A stretch of 64,000 bases of DNA, taken from positions 12,618,001 through 12,682,000 of the forward strand of contig NC_091013.1 in the NCBI RefSeq assembly GCF_041296385.1, read 5' to 3'. Positions 25,001 through 36,200 of the stretch are shown here, piece after piece. The notes under the pieces are model-generated. The model had not been told where the DNA came from and did no database searches. It was given only the letters and a program-made list of their open reading frames with translations. The DNA comes from Aphelocoma coerulescens (taxonomy: Eukaryota > Chordata > Aves > Passeriformes > Corvidae). Positions within the stretch are counted from its first letter, which is position 1; each line of letters starts with the position of its first letter. A program made the position numbers and the translations under genes.

Positions 25001-27661
25001 TGAAAGGTGTTAACAAATATCACACTGAACATGTGGGCAACCTGTGTTAGGTATCTGATATTTTTGATGGAGTTGTGGTTATAGGAAGACAACAAGTTGA
25101 AAAAAAAGGAGATTAATTAGTATTAAATTCATCATTTGCAACTAATTAGGCACAAAATTCCTCATTTTTAATTTTCTAGTGAGAAAGCACAGATAAAACA
25201 GACAGATACAGGTGCTATTGAATATTATTTCAAAGTAACTGAAATCAGATATTTCATCTATTTTTTTTTCCCAAACTTAATGAATTCTAGTAAGAGTGAG
25301 AATAGTGCATGAGATGATGTGAAGTAGAAAATAATCCTCAGTCAACTCTTTGCTTTACTTTTAATGTTCCAAAAAGACAGCTAGTCATGTACCATTATGT
25401 GAAAGCAAAAAAAAAAAAAAATTTCTACTTTAAATTTGAAAACAAATTGTGATTTTTCTGAGTTATCATTCTTTAATATAGCAAAATACCTTTAATAATC
25501 TTTTTTAAAATATTAAAAATATATAATTTGTTTTGTAATTTCATTCTCATTCATCTCTCTTTTCCTTTTTTCTTTTGTTTTTTTTCATAAAGAGAGTAGC
25601 ATCTAAACAGACAAGACCATGAAAATAGCAAATTCTTTTCACTTCTGTTCAGTACAGTGTAAAGGTTAGGAAAATGCTATAACTATGCACAGAAAAAGAA
25701 AAAACTTTTGTTTTCCATTTAAAAGATCATCCAATTTCTTCAGGAGCAAGCAAGGTAAGCTATTAGGCAAATCTAATCAAACCACGCTAATTTCTGTTGG
25801 GGCACTACCTGCAACTGTGTAATGGCTGATTCTAATTCCCCAGGTTACTTGACTGCTCTTAAATTTGACACAAGTCTAGATCAAGAGTCACACTTACAGG
25901 AGGCCATTACTGGGCTCCAGAGAAATAAATTCTTCCAATTACAAACTCAGCTTGCCTATTTATCCATTAAAATAGTTGGCATTGAGTAGTTCTCATGGAT
26001 AATCACCTCCAGTAGACTACATTATTTGGAGTAGAGTGACTATAGGTTTGCAAGACTCCTGCATGTTTGGGAAGGGGCAGGACACCTTCCCTCCTGCACA
26101 TGGCCTGCTAGGTGTGTTTTATAGGTGAGTTGTCAGATTTGAGATTCCCAGAAAGGAATGATTCTTGTTATCACACTGTCTATGGCAGTGAGAATTGAGG
26201 ATATCTTTCTTTAGACCAAATCACACAGCATACAATCTGGTCTTTATGTCTACACCACTATTCCAACTTTTCTGGCTACTTGAATGAACCTTTTATCTTT
26301 ATGATCTTATTTCCTGAATTCCATGTTATTATTATCAAGAACAATGATAAGTATTTTTAGTGCCTGGAGTAGGAAAGGACAGCCTGAGGGCTCTTCCCAG
26401 CTTTGGAGCTAGATTATTGCTGAATTTAGCAAGAGGTGTGAGACAGCACCAGATGCCTTTCTACAGAAGGATCTTTTTGCCATTGGGAGGGACAGGAGCT
26501 CAGTTCACCCTTCCTTCTCACTTCTGAGCATTAAGGAGGCAGGGGGTTCATCCTCTTTATGGGACATGCATGCCCCAGCTCTGACATTGCCCAGGAGGTT
26601 GCCTTCTCATGTTTTACCAGGATTTCCATGAGGTTAGGACCTTAGCTGGATATTTCAATGAATCAAGAAACATGTATCACAGATAAATACAATAAACTAC
26701 ACAATACTGAAAATTTTCTACCCAAGTTTTCAGCCCTTTAAACATTTGTAACAGTAAAGTTTAATACCAGAGACTTTTACAACAACACACAAACAAATAA
26801 TAGAATTATATATTAGAAAAAATAATATATAGAAAAAATAATATTTTTCTTCTTTATTTAGGGATTGTGTTTGGTGTCTGGAAAAACAAAATAAAAACAG
26901 CCTTACAGTCCTCTGAAATTAACAGAATGTTAGTCAACTAAGGTTTTAAATTTTCTAGCAGGGAATTGTAAAATGAACCTCTGATGCCACATAGACTAAA
27001 ATTTAACATAGTTAGAATAGCTGACAAGAGAAAATCTCATATAAACAGTGGAATACAAATAATTTTGACTCAAGCTAAAGAAGTACATATTCCTCAGATG
27101 CACATCCCTAATTAAGTCTTCCAAGCCTCTAAAATATGATCACCACCCTCCTTTCTCTAAATAAACATTTGAAGAACAATGAGCTCTTTGCAGCTAATAG
27201 GCATTACAGAAGAATAAATTGCATTCTTCATTCCTTGCTACCACTTTTTAGACTCTATGTATTGTGGCCTACAGACTCTTTATTTCTATCCAAGATCCTC
27301 ATGTACCTCTGACCACATACCAACCCAGTGGAGTAATACATCCATATATTTATGTCCTATGTACAATGTGTTTACAGTTATTCAGACCCTGTGCTTGAAC
27401 CCATTGTGGCTGTGCATGATGCTCCCTAGAGGTGGCTGCAAATTACTGGTGTGAGAAAGTGCCAAGGTAACAGAGTTTTGTTTAATTTACTACAGCCATG
27501 AGCCAAAGCAAAGGAAAGTATTTGTGTAGGGTCCAGATTCTGCAGTCAACTCATATGAGCCTCTCCAGTGTACTCAGCAAAGAGCAAAGTGCCTTGTTTC
27601 AGTAAGAGAGACAAATGCACAGAGGTGTTGTGCTGCCAATTCATTGGCCATAACTGTGTTA
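25001..27661. other. AT-rich non-coding stretch
   Basis: No gene is supported. A run of 15 A lies at 25407-25421, and tandem-like (t)agaaaaaataatata units lie at about 26813-26850. The less AT-rich part at about 26370-26640 has no feature I can name. An 11-nt segment (25744-25754) sits between an AG and a GTAAGC, but its upstream pyrimidine tract is weak. Confidence 0.55.
25407..25421. repeat. A15 homopolymer
   Basis: Fifteen consecutive A follow gaaagc. No retroposon body is recognised upstream, so this is listed as a simple run and not as a poly(A) tail. Confidence 0.95.
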
Positions 27662-28132
27662 TAATCACAGAATCATCAAGGTTGGGAGACCTTGAAATCA
27701 TCCAGGCCACTCCTTGACTTAGCAACACCATAATTACCCCAAACCCTACCCCCAGTGCCACATCCATGTGTCTCTTGAACACCTCCAGGGACACTATTCC
27801 ACCACCTTGCTGAACAGCCTGTTCTAGTGCCTGATCACTCTTCCAAAGAAAAATAAAAATTCTAATATCTAATCTGAGCCTCCCTCAACACAATTGGAGG
27901 CCATTCCCCCTTGTCCTTTCACTTGAGACATGGCAGAAGATACCAGCCCTACCTCACTACAATGTCCTTTCAGGTGGTTGTAGAGAACACTGAGGTCCCT
28001 TCTAAGTCTCCTTTTGTCCAGACTAAACAACCCCAGTTGCCTCAGCTGCTTCTCTCAGGACATGTTTTCTAGACCCTTCACCAGCTTTGGTGCCCTTCTC
28101 TGGACAAAGTCCAGCACCCCAATGTCCTTTGA
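27662..28132 (-). mobile_element. CR1 LINE fragment, about 470 bp of the 3' region
   Basis: From left to right on the + strand are taatcacagaatcatcaagg (the terminal octamer region), caggccactccttgactt, ccaccaccttgctgaacag, gaggccattcccccttgtcc, gtccagactaaacaacccc and tggtgcccttctctggac, a run of CR1 3'-UTR landmarks in reverse complement. It is the longest CR1 piece in the window. The element is on the minus strand and non-coding. The boundary on the right is approximate. Confidence 0.95.
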
Positions 28133-29365
28133 AACATACTTGGAAAGCAAGAGCTTTTTTTGCTACAGCCAAATGGGAAGATCTGGTAAATAAATTTTAT
28201 TTCTTATATCACTTACAGTCTCTTTTAGTCAGCTGACTAACCCCTATTGCAAGGGTTCATTATAAATTTAGCAATCAGTGTCCAGAAGACAAATAGAATT
28301 TAGGAGAGGCTGAGGTAACAAAATCTATAAAAAGATGCAGATTGTTTTCATGCATTGCTGTGAATACATATGAAAGTTAAGTCTTACATCTGCAAAATAT
28401 TCTCCACTTGATTTATAGCAGCTGCTGTTTGCTGTATGATAAATTAGCCTAAACTTTTCTGTATGATAACCATATCACTTTCTGGAAGAGGACTGAAGGG
28501 ACTGGCATGTGGATCAACTGGGCAAATATTTCATAAGCAGAAACACCAAATGTTATCCAGAGCATCGTTTATGATGATGTTACAAGACAGGCCAACATCC
28601 GTTCCCTCACTGGACTGTTGGACTGTTTGGACTGTTCCCTCACTGGAACAATGGACTGTTGACAGTAAGGTTTCTAACCCATATATGTTAAACTTGTTTT
28701 CCTATAGAAAACCATTGCCAAGCATGAGGATCTTCAAAGGCATATGTCTCTCATGTTTTATATGGCAAAGGACTGGTACCAAAGATACATGTCTTGAAGG
28801 TTTGGAGATGGGGCCACAGATTTGATGGTGACATATGATAACAAATTTCTGGTCACTGTCAAATATCAGTGTAGGGTGAAATTACTGGAAACCATTAAGT
28901 ATAAAACTTACTTGCAGCTTCCCTACTAATATTCAGTCACCCACCAAACTGCAGGTAACACATGCTTTATATTAATCTACTGATAAAATCATATTACTAA
29001 TATCTGATCTGACTTTTGAGATGAATTTTCTCAACATACAAAAGAAAAAAATCTTTAATACTGCACACCTCCTGTGGATGAGCCCCTGCTGAGAGACTGT
29101 TCTATACTAAGTCAGCCAAGTTAAATAAATCATATTATGTGAAAAAGTATGAAATGATGCATCAAGTCATAAGACTGGTGCAGCAGAATCACCCTAATTA
29201 TTACCGTGGCTCATTCTTACATAGTTTTTACCTTAGTCATGAAATATATGTATTTGAACTAAAACAAAGAAAAAAATGACAAAATCCAAAATCCAAACCA
29301 CCAGTGAGGATAACTAAGCATTGACACAATCTGCCCCAAGAGTTTGTACAGTTGTCTTTAGCAGT
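28133..29365. other. Non-coding stretch with a small minisatellite
   Basis: A 120-codon frame at 28463-28825 (+) runs through the GGACTGTT repeat below and has no protein features. I see no gene. Confidence 0.55.
28601..28668. repeat. 33-bp imperfect tandem repeat rich in GGACTGTT
   Basis: The string gttccctcactgga occurs at 28601 and again at 28634. Between and after are four copies of the core ggactgtt (28612, 28620, 28628 and near 28653). This looks like a small minisatellite made by slippage. Confidence 0.8.
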
Positions 29366-29460
29366 TTTTGAGACCCTACTGGATACAGCCTTGATCAGAC
29401 CTTCTTTGATCAGGAGGTTGGACTAAAGATCTCCTGAGGTCCTTTTCAATCTGAAATACT
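29366..29460 (+). mobile_element. CR1 LINE 3'-end fragment, + orientation
   Basis: The text tttttgagaccctactggat, then caggaggttggactaaagat and ctcctgaggtcctttt, follows the last part of the CR1 3' UTR in sense orientation. The terminal octamers are eroded (ctgaaatactt). It is short and diverged. Confidence 0.75.
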
Positions 29461-32400
29461 TGGGGATCATATATGCAAAATTTAAGACTGTGATTGAAAT
29501 ACTTTCAATGGTTCAAAAAGGAAAACCTCTCTACTGCTTTTGGATTTTTTCTGTAAATATGTAAATATTTTCGACATTTCTAAAAAATCACATGTAAAAG
29601 AAAATGGACTGAAGCAATGACTTGGCTAACTTTTTTTTATATTTTCTAGAAAATAAGTTCAAAAAGGTGCTACTAAAGTACAGTTTTGACGTCAGAGAAT
29701 AGAAGAAGAATCTAGACTTGAGCTTCTGACTGACTGAGCATTTTCTGATGCAGACTTTCCATTTATTTAATATATATTTTATGTATTCCTGGTTAAAGAT
29801 TCAGATCAAGATATCACCAGATTTCAGAGACATTTCTTGATCCAAGGAAAGAATTAAAAATTAAATATTAAAAAAAAAACCTCAGAAAAATTACTTTTTA
29901 GTTTGGAATTTTAGAAATTAAACCTTTTCTGAAGCATTCCAGTTTGTTGGTATTTCAGAAAGGTAAGGAAAATGACAAATTTAAGTTTTAATGAAAAGAA
30001 GCAGTGGGATATTTTCTACTTACTAAGCAAAGACCAAAAAAGGAAAATGTTAACAGTTAATACACTGAAAGATCCAAATGAAACAGCCCTTTCTGAACTA
30101 TCAGTAGCACATTTTAAATGACCTCATAAAGACCACAATATACACATGGAATGCAGGAGCATGACATTTTTATTTTTTCTGTACTGAAGCCTACATATCT
30201 AAGATGATGTCATTGAATTAATAAATGCAGCATTTGGTATCAGCAAATTACAACAGCAACTCATTTTTATTCTATTCAGAACTCACATTTAGCTGGGGAG
30301 AATAATGAGTTTTGAACTCCCATAATAACATTCAGAAACAACCTCTTCAAGTTCTTTCAGGCAGCACTAGCAAATAGAAGTTGTTCAAGTGTGTCACAAA
30401 GCTGAGAGCATATGAGTCTGGCTCTGAGAATGCTTTCAGGAGTTGCTTGGTGTGTGTGCAGGACATTTTGAGACCTGATTCCGTTTTAAATGAAGTACCT
30501 AAAAAACCTCCCTCTGATTTCAATGAAAGATGACTGTCTTTATAAGATTCCACCTGTGGATGAAAATAAACAGTCTCTGGTTTCTTGTTTGATTAAAAAA
30601 TGTGTTTAATGTTAGTCTTCACCAAGATGAATCTTAAGGCAGAGCTCCTACAGCTGTGTAAATCGACTCCATTAAGCCTACTACCAGCTTCTGTGCAGAC
30701 AGAATTGACAATGGAGTGTTTTGGAACTGAATTCTTATTTCCTAGCTGAAGAATTTTCAAGACATAATTACAAATGCAGCCATGTAATAAATGCAGAAAA
30801 TTATGGCTCAGAGCATGTACAAACCAGATCAACTAACTGCTGAATAAAATTCTATTTATATGAAAAAATGTTAAAAATATTAGACATTTTTCATTGAGGT
30901 ATGGATGTGAATTCTAGTGATAAAAATATTTTTAAACAATCAAAGAAACTAATTATTTACTCTGGTGGATCATAAATACAGATAGTTCTGCTTCTGGATG
31001 TCGTTATGTTTCTGGAATTAATTAAGCTCCTAATTGACATTCCTTATGCACAAAATAACTTAGGCATGTGGTGATTTTAAAGTGTGTCCATAAACCCCAT
31101 TGAATTCAGTGGTATTTAGGGATATGTGTAATGTTAAAAACACACTGAGTTGTCTTCCTCAGCACACGTTTACTAGTAATGAAGTCTAAGATGATTTTAA
31201 TAACTTTGAGTTTATTGATTTACTGGAAAACAACTATAATTTTGTCTGATTATAAATAATATCTGAGTTTAAAGGGCCATAAAAGAAACCATAAACTTAA
31301 GGCACCACAAAGAATTACTTAAAACAAAACAAAACAAAAAAGCCCCACAAGCCCTTTTCAAAACTGACTTGTACTCAAGGGAATCTTCCTACTGTTTGTA
31401 AAAAGAAATGGTTTATATTTTATCAGGTAATTAAAAGTCAAAATAATTCTATGCAATTCATTCAAATAACAATCAAATATTTTAAATCTTAAAAGACTGT
31501 GGGAAATTCTATGCAGAATTATGGGAAAAAATAAAGTATGTGTTTTTCAGTGTTTCAAAATAAACCATTTAATTACAGTAAGAGAGGATGTATGTGTGCT
31601 GTTACATTACCTCTTTCTCCTTAAACCAGTTTGTGGATATATTCATTATGTTTGTGGTACTGACCTAGAGAAACATTATAATTGCATTTAAAGCTACAGC
31701 AAAATTATGCTGGGACAGAAATTTCTGAGAGATTTAGCTCTCTCTTTTTCTTTTATGCATACATTTATGTTATTTTCTACAGATCAGAACAGCTGTCAAG
31801 ATATGGTAGTGCAGATATGTATTGAGGAGTACTCAATATTCTACATTTATCTGAAAAATTTCCCTACCTCCAATTTTAATGATCTTGGTAAGATTTAGAA
31901 ACCATTGACTTGATTTAGGTGACCTATGCCATATACAAAATGAAAAGGTTTCAAAATGGTTCATTATAGGAAGCAAATTTGTGAAATATTACTAACTAGC
32001 AAAAACAATCAATGCATTCATAGAAGCAAATCTTTTTGATGGATGATTTTAATAGAAATAAAATATTTGTAAATTATTTTTAATCAGGATCACTTCATTG
32101 TTTTGATTTACTAGGTAGATTACCTCAACCCTTATATCAACAGAGCAGGGTAGGTAATAACATTTAATAATGGAATAGGAATTACATGTCAATGCTGATC
32201 ACTTCTTCAATCAACTTTGTACTGAGAAAAAGATGAATATCACTGTATCCTAAGGAAACATTCAAATACTAGTTAACTTAAAGCTTGTACTTCTTGAACT
32301 AAAATAACTTGTATTTCCCAAGAACAAAAAAGTGTTTTACTGTTTTATACATTGTTCTTTTGTGGAAGACAAAGGAAAATAGATATGAAATCAAAATGTT

Positions 32401-32763
32401 CTTTTAACAGTTTTTATTATTTACCATTACAAAATTACTACCTTAATTTCAATTTTGAAGGTGTTCTATGGTATTGTGAGTAGACTATTAAATATCACTT
32501 GACTTGATAAAAATATGGTTTAATTTTTAATTACATAAATTTTATACTAATAAATTACATTTTTATTGTTTGAAGTAAGAAAACAAATTACCACATCCAG
32601 GCTTAATAGATATTTTCAAAAGTTCAAATGCATAGTAATTCTCAGGCATCCTACTTTGCATTTTGTTCTGACTGAAAAGTTTCTTGTTGGTTGTGTTTTC
32701 CTGTTGTTGCCTACATGTCTAGGTTTCATGAACTATCAAAATTTAAGTTTTGGTTAGCTGAGT
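29461..32763. other. AT-rich non-coding stretch
   Basis: No gene or named repeat is seen. An (AAAAC)n tract lies at about 31320-31340. Small open frames on both strands at 30347-30832 have no protein features. Confidence 0.6.
31320..31340. repeat. (AAAAC)n simple repeat
   Basis: Three to four AAAAC units end in a run of A before gccccac. Confidence 0.9.
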
Positions 32764-32863
32764 TGTGTGGATGCCAAAAGGCAGGAGCAGAGAAATTTTC
32801 CAGCTCTGTAGCATTTGTGAAGTTTTTCCTTTCTCACGCTTTAGCTGAGAAATAGAGAAATCC

Positions 32864-32892
32864 AGCTTCTCACAGCTTCTCTGTGAGAAGCT
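32864..32892. repeat. Perfect 12-bp inverted repeat inside the LTR
   Basis: The arm agcttctcacag (32864-32875) is exactly complementary to ctgtgagaagct (32881-32892), with the 5-nt loop cttct. It lies in the U3-like part of the solo LTR, upstream of the CCAAT and TATA boxes. Confidence 0.95.
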
Positions 32893-33062
32893 TTTGTTCT
32901 CATGCAAACTGGATGGACAACAGTTTGTAAGAATGTAAACCATTTCTACACCTGCAAGTTGTTGTGAGAACTCTAGAATTGTTTTCAGCCTTGTGAGAAG
33001 AATATTTGGAAATGGGTGTCTTACTGCTCAGCCTATCACCTTGAGAGGAGGTGAGTGAATAA

Positions 33063-33103
33063 GCCAATCATGTAATTTCTTTATTGTGAACTACACTATA
33101 AAA
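33063..33103 (+). promoter_or_regulatory. CCAAT and TATA boxes of the LTR promoter
   Basis: gccaatca at 33063-33070 lies about 27 bases before tataaaa at 33097-33103, a spacing compatible with a pol II core promoter. Transcription would start near 33125-33135, running to the right. Activity cannot be judged from sequence. Confidence 0.6.
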
Positions 33104-33115
33104 GATGAGCAATCC

Positions 33116-33121
33116 ATTAAA
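33116..33121 (+). terminator. ATTAAA polyadenylation-like signal in the LTR
   Basis: ATTAAA, the common variant of the AATAAA signal, lies a few bases beyond the TATA box, and the LTR ends about 85 bases later. In compact LTRs the two signals are often this close. Use is not shown. Confidence 0.4.
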
Positions 33122-33205
33122 TGAGGTCTTAGCTCTGCTTTGGGCCATATCCTTTGCCCTGGACCTATGTCGTGATTCCGCTGTTCTCTGGGGATAACAG
33201 CGACA

Positions 33206-36200
33206 GAGTTGCACTGAACTGTAAGAGGAACAAGCAGGGGTGGAGCCCCTAATTTAGTTAATTCATGAAGATGCTGCTTCACATGTCATTTGACTGTTGG
33301 GTTTGTCTAGTGCATCCTTTTGCACTGGGCATAGCTAAATAAGCCAAGCTGAGGTTGTTTCACACCTCGTTAACTCCTCTTCCTGGCACCTGGCAGACAC
33401 TGGATGGAGCACCTGTTATTTGTCTCAAAGGATTAAAAGCACAAGAGACAATTCAGTCCCAGCAAGCCTTGAGTTACTTAGCTTATATCTTCCTCTTGCT
33501 GCGCACAGTGTGACAGAAGATGCTGTTATTCTTGGTAATTATATGATTCTTTTGCCCTTCTCATGGTGCCATTCCTCTTTTTAAACATTACAGGCATTTA
33601 ACTAATTTATTATTGCTCTTCTGTAAAAATATTAAGCACAGTATTTTGTGGTTCAGAGAAGATGTCAGTTATTGCTAATGCTGGGTAATGAAAAGGAGTT
33701 GATGAATCAAAATGCATGTGGTGTAATCATGAATGTGGCAACAGCTTAAAATGAGTTTAAGATAAACTGACAGTTTGTGACAGTTAAACAGCCACAAACT
33801 ATGCAGATATGAAAGTTGTGTTCCAGTTGTTCCCCCTTGTAAAGGAAATCATGAAAAGTATTTTCATAGACAGTAAAATTTCATAACCTCTGGGACCTGA
33901 GTATGCAGCTAGAAGTTTTGATCTCCAATTTAATATGGAGAGATCATCATGAACAATTATATGCCACATTTGCTCCAGTTTGCTTTGAAACACTAATTCA
34001 TAGGCTTGCATTCTTCATTTGCACGTATGTTTTAAAACCAAGATTTCTAAAGCTGAAATTATTTTTGGCTCTAAGTAAAATCCACTGTAAACTTGGACAA
34101 GGAGCCAGCCAGGTATTTTAATCTGAAGTATCTGTGACAAGTTTTTTCCACCTTCAAATGTAATTGAACCTTCCAAATTACTGTGAGAGTTTGCAACATT
34201 ATAAACATTCTTCTTCATTTTCAAAGATGAAGAAAAGTGTGTTTACTATTTTAGAGGCTATTGCCCTCTCTTTAATTGTAATCTGTCATCCATTAACTTG
34301 AATTCATTTTTTATTTAACAAGCCTGTCCAAACCAGAGCAACAGTGCACCTGAATGAAGGCATAGAAATATAGATTTGAAAAATTCACAGAGATATTAAA
34401 ATATGACAACTTTTAAGAACCACACTAAGGTGATGAAAAGTGAATGAGTTTTAATCTAATCAATGAGAGTGGCAGCTCTATAAGTCAGCTAAGCAGTGTG
34501 TGAGATTTGCATAAATTTTTACTAAAAGAATTTCATGTCCCTGATGACTTGTGTTTTACTCTACGCAGTACTTTTGTCTGATGCAGTTTTCCCAGCACAT
34601 TTTGGATCCAGACAAAAAAGATGTTGAGAGCACAAATATCTGCTGATTCGAGCAACATTGTGTTAATCAAGTAATAGTTTTAACTGTACTTAGCAATGAT
34701 ACTAATTAAAAAGCCTCCTTACATAGATGTCACTACACCCAGGTCTGAACACATAGGAAGCCTGCTCAAACTTTAAAACCATTTAAAGTTATGGCCCTTT
34801 GTAAGAGATAATTATATCTATTCTGAAATAATTTTATCCTGGTTTAATGGTAAGCAAGAGTTTTGGACAAATCTTTCTCTAATAGTTGATGTGCTTCCTG
34901 ATAGGAGAGACACAGAACAAAACTGATAACATGAGTATTCTCCTTCTTGAAGTAAAATGAAAGCATGCACTGAAAATCTCAACATGCAACCATATTGCAG
35001 ATCATAGAGAATCAGAAGCTTTTCTAGTTGGAGAATTCCTGTTAGCCTTCACAAGAGGCAGAGAGTTTTTCGGGCAGAAAAGTTATAATGAGCAACTTGA
35101 ATCAGCACTTTGGATTCCACTCAAAACCAACAGTTAGATTAGAGATCAGGGAACTATTTAAATGTGATAAAACACCTTTCCATAAAGAGTACAAAATAGA
35201 ATAGCCAGAATTTAACCAGTTCTGCAAGGATGCAAGAAGTGATAGTTTCAATAAGAACAGACAAGCTACATTTTTAATTACAAAAGTCATTTTGTCTTAA
35301 GAGCATTTAAAGGCATAAAAATGAACAAAACCTGTTGTGTTTCCCTCACCTAAAAATCAGAATAAAATGTTATGATTAAGATCTCAAACCACTAAACTCA
35401 TTATTTTTACAACAAAAAGATTCTAACATCCACACTGGGACAATCCAGATCTGTTTTACACATGACCAATAGGTTGCTACAAGTTAATTGGTTGATTGGT
35501 AAGTGAATGCATTAGCATAACAAATAAGGGGTTTATAGGTAATAACACATATCTAATTATAATGAAAACATGTGTGTGACTGCCAAAGCTGACACAAATA
35601 CCAAATACATTGTTCTTGCAAGTTTTATAATAATGTGGAAATCAGCATTTTTTAAGAAAAAGTAGGCATATATATTTCTTTCTGGCTCTGTATCAGTCAT
35701 TAAGCTCAATTTTATGATTGCCAGTTTATTTTATATCCCTTCAGATCAGGAGCAGTTCACTAATAATTTGGATGTTACTTATAGCTAAGAATGCCATCAT
35801 GATCTATGAGTTATGTCAGTTATTAATGAAAGAGCCCATTGCCTCAAATGGGAACAAACTAGCTAAGTCATGTTGAAAGTAGCAATATCTGTCTCACTCA
35901 CTGAGAAATAGAACAGTATTTAAGAAAATGACACAGAATACTGCCAGCAGGAATTAATACCTTTATGTTTTCATTTACACCAAGAGTGAAATTCTCCTGC
36001 CCTGATAGCAGCCTTTTCATGGCAACATTTTCATCACAGATTTGGAGATGGATGAAGGCAGTTATGAGACAAATTGTTATCCAATACTGAAGTTAAGCCT
36101 TTGTTCCAGCTCCTTCAGAGCTTTATAAGACACTCAGCTCACAAGGTTCTTTTATACCTTTCTGTGTCTCCTCTTTTTGTAGGATCAGAGCTTGGTAAGT

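Larger units (their letters stand above)
32764..33205 (+). mobile_element. Solo LTR of an avian endogenous retrovirus
   Basis: The 442-bp segment begins TGTGTGG and ends GCGACA, giving the TG...CA termini of an LTR. GAGT precedes it (32760-32763) and GAGT(T) follows it (33206-33210), consistent with a 4-5 bp target duplication. Internally there is a perfect 12-bp hairpin, a CCAAT box, a TATAAAA box and an ATTAAA signal in proper order. The text resembles LTRs I know from passerine genomes, but the class (ERVL or class I) is not settled. No internal retroviral sequence follows, so this looks like the product of LTR-LTR recombination. Confidence 0.8.

Noticed and set aside
25744..25754. 11-nt segment between AG and GTAAGC, like a microexon.
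   Set aside because: The upstream pyrimidine tract is interrupted by purines and 11 nt would shift the frame. A chance pairing is more likely.
28463..28825. 120-codon + frame.
   Set aside because: It is extended by the GGACTGTT tandem repeat, and has no recognisable domain or splice context.
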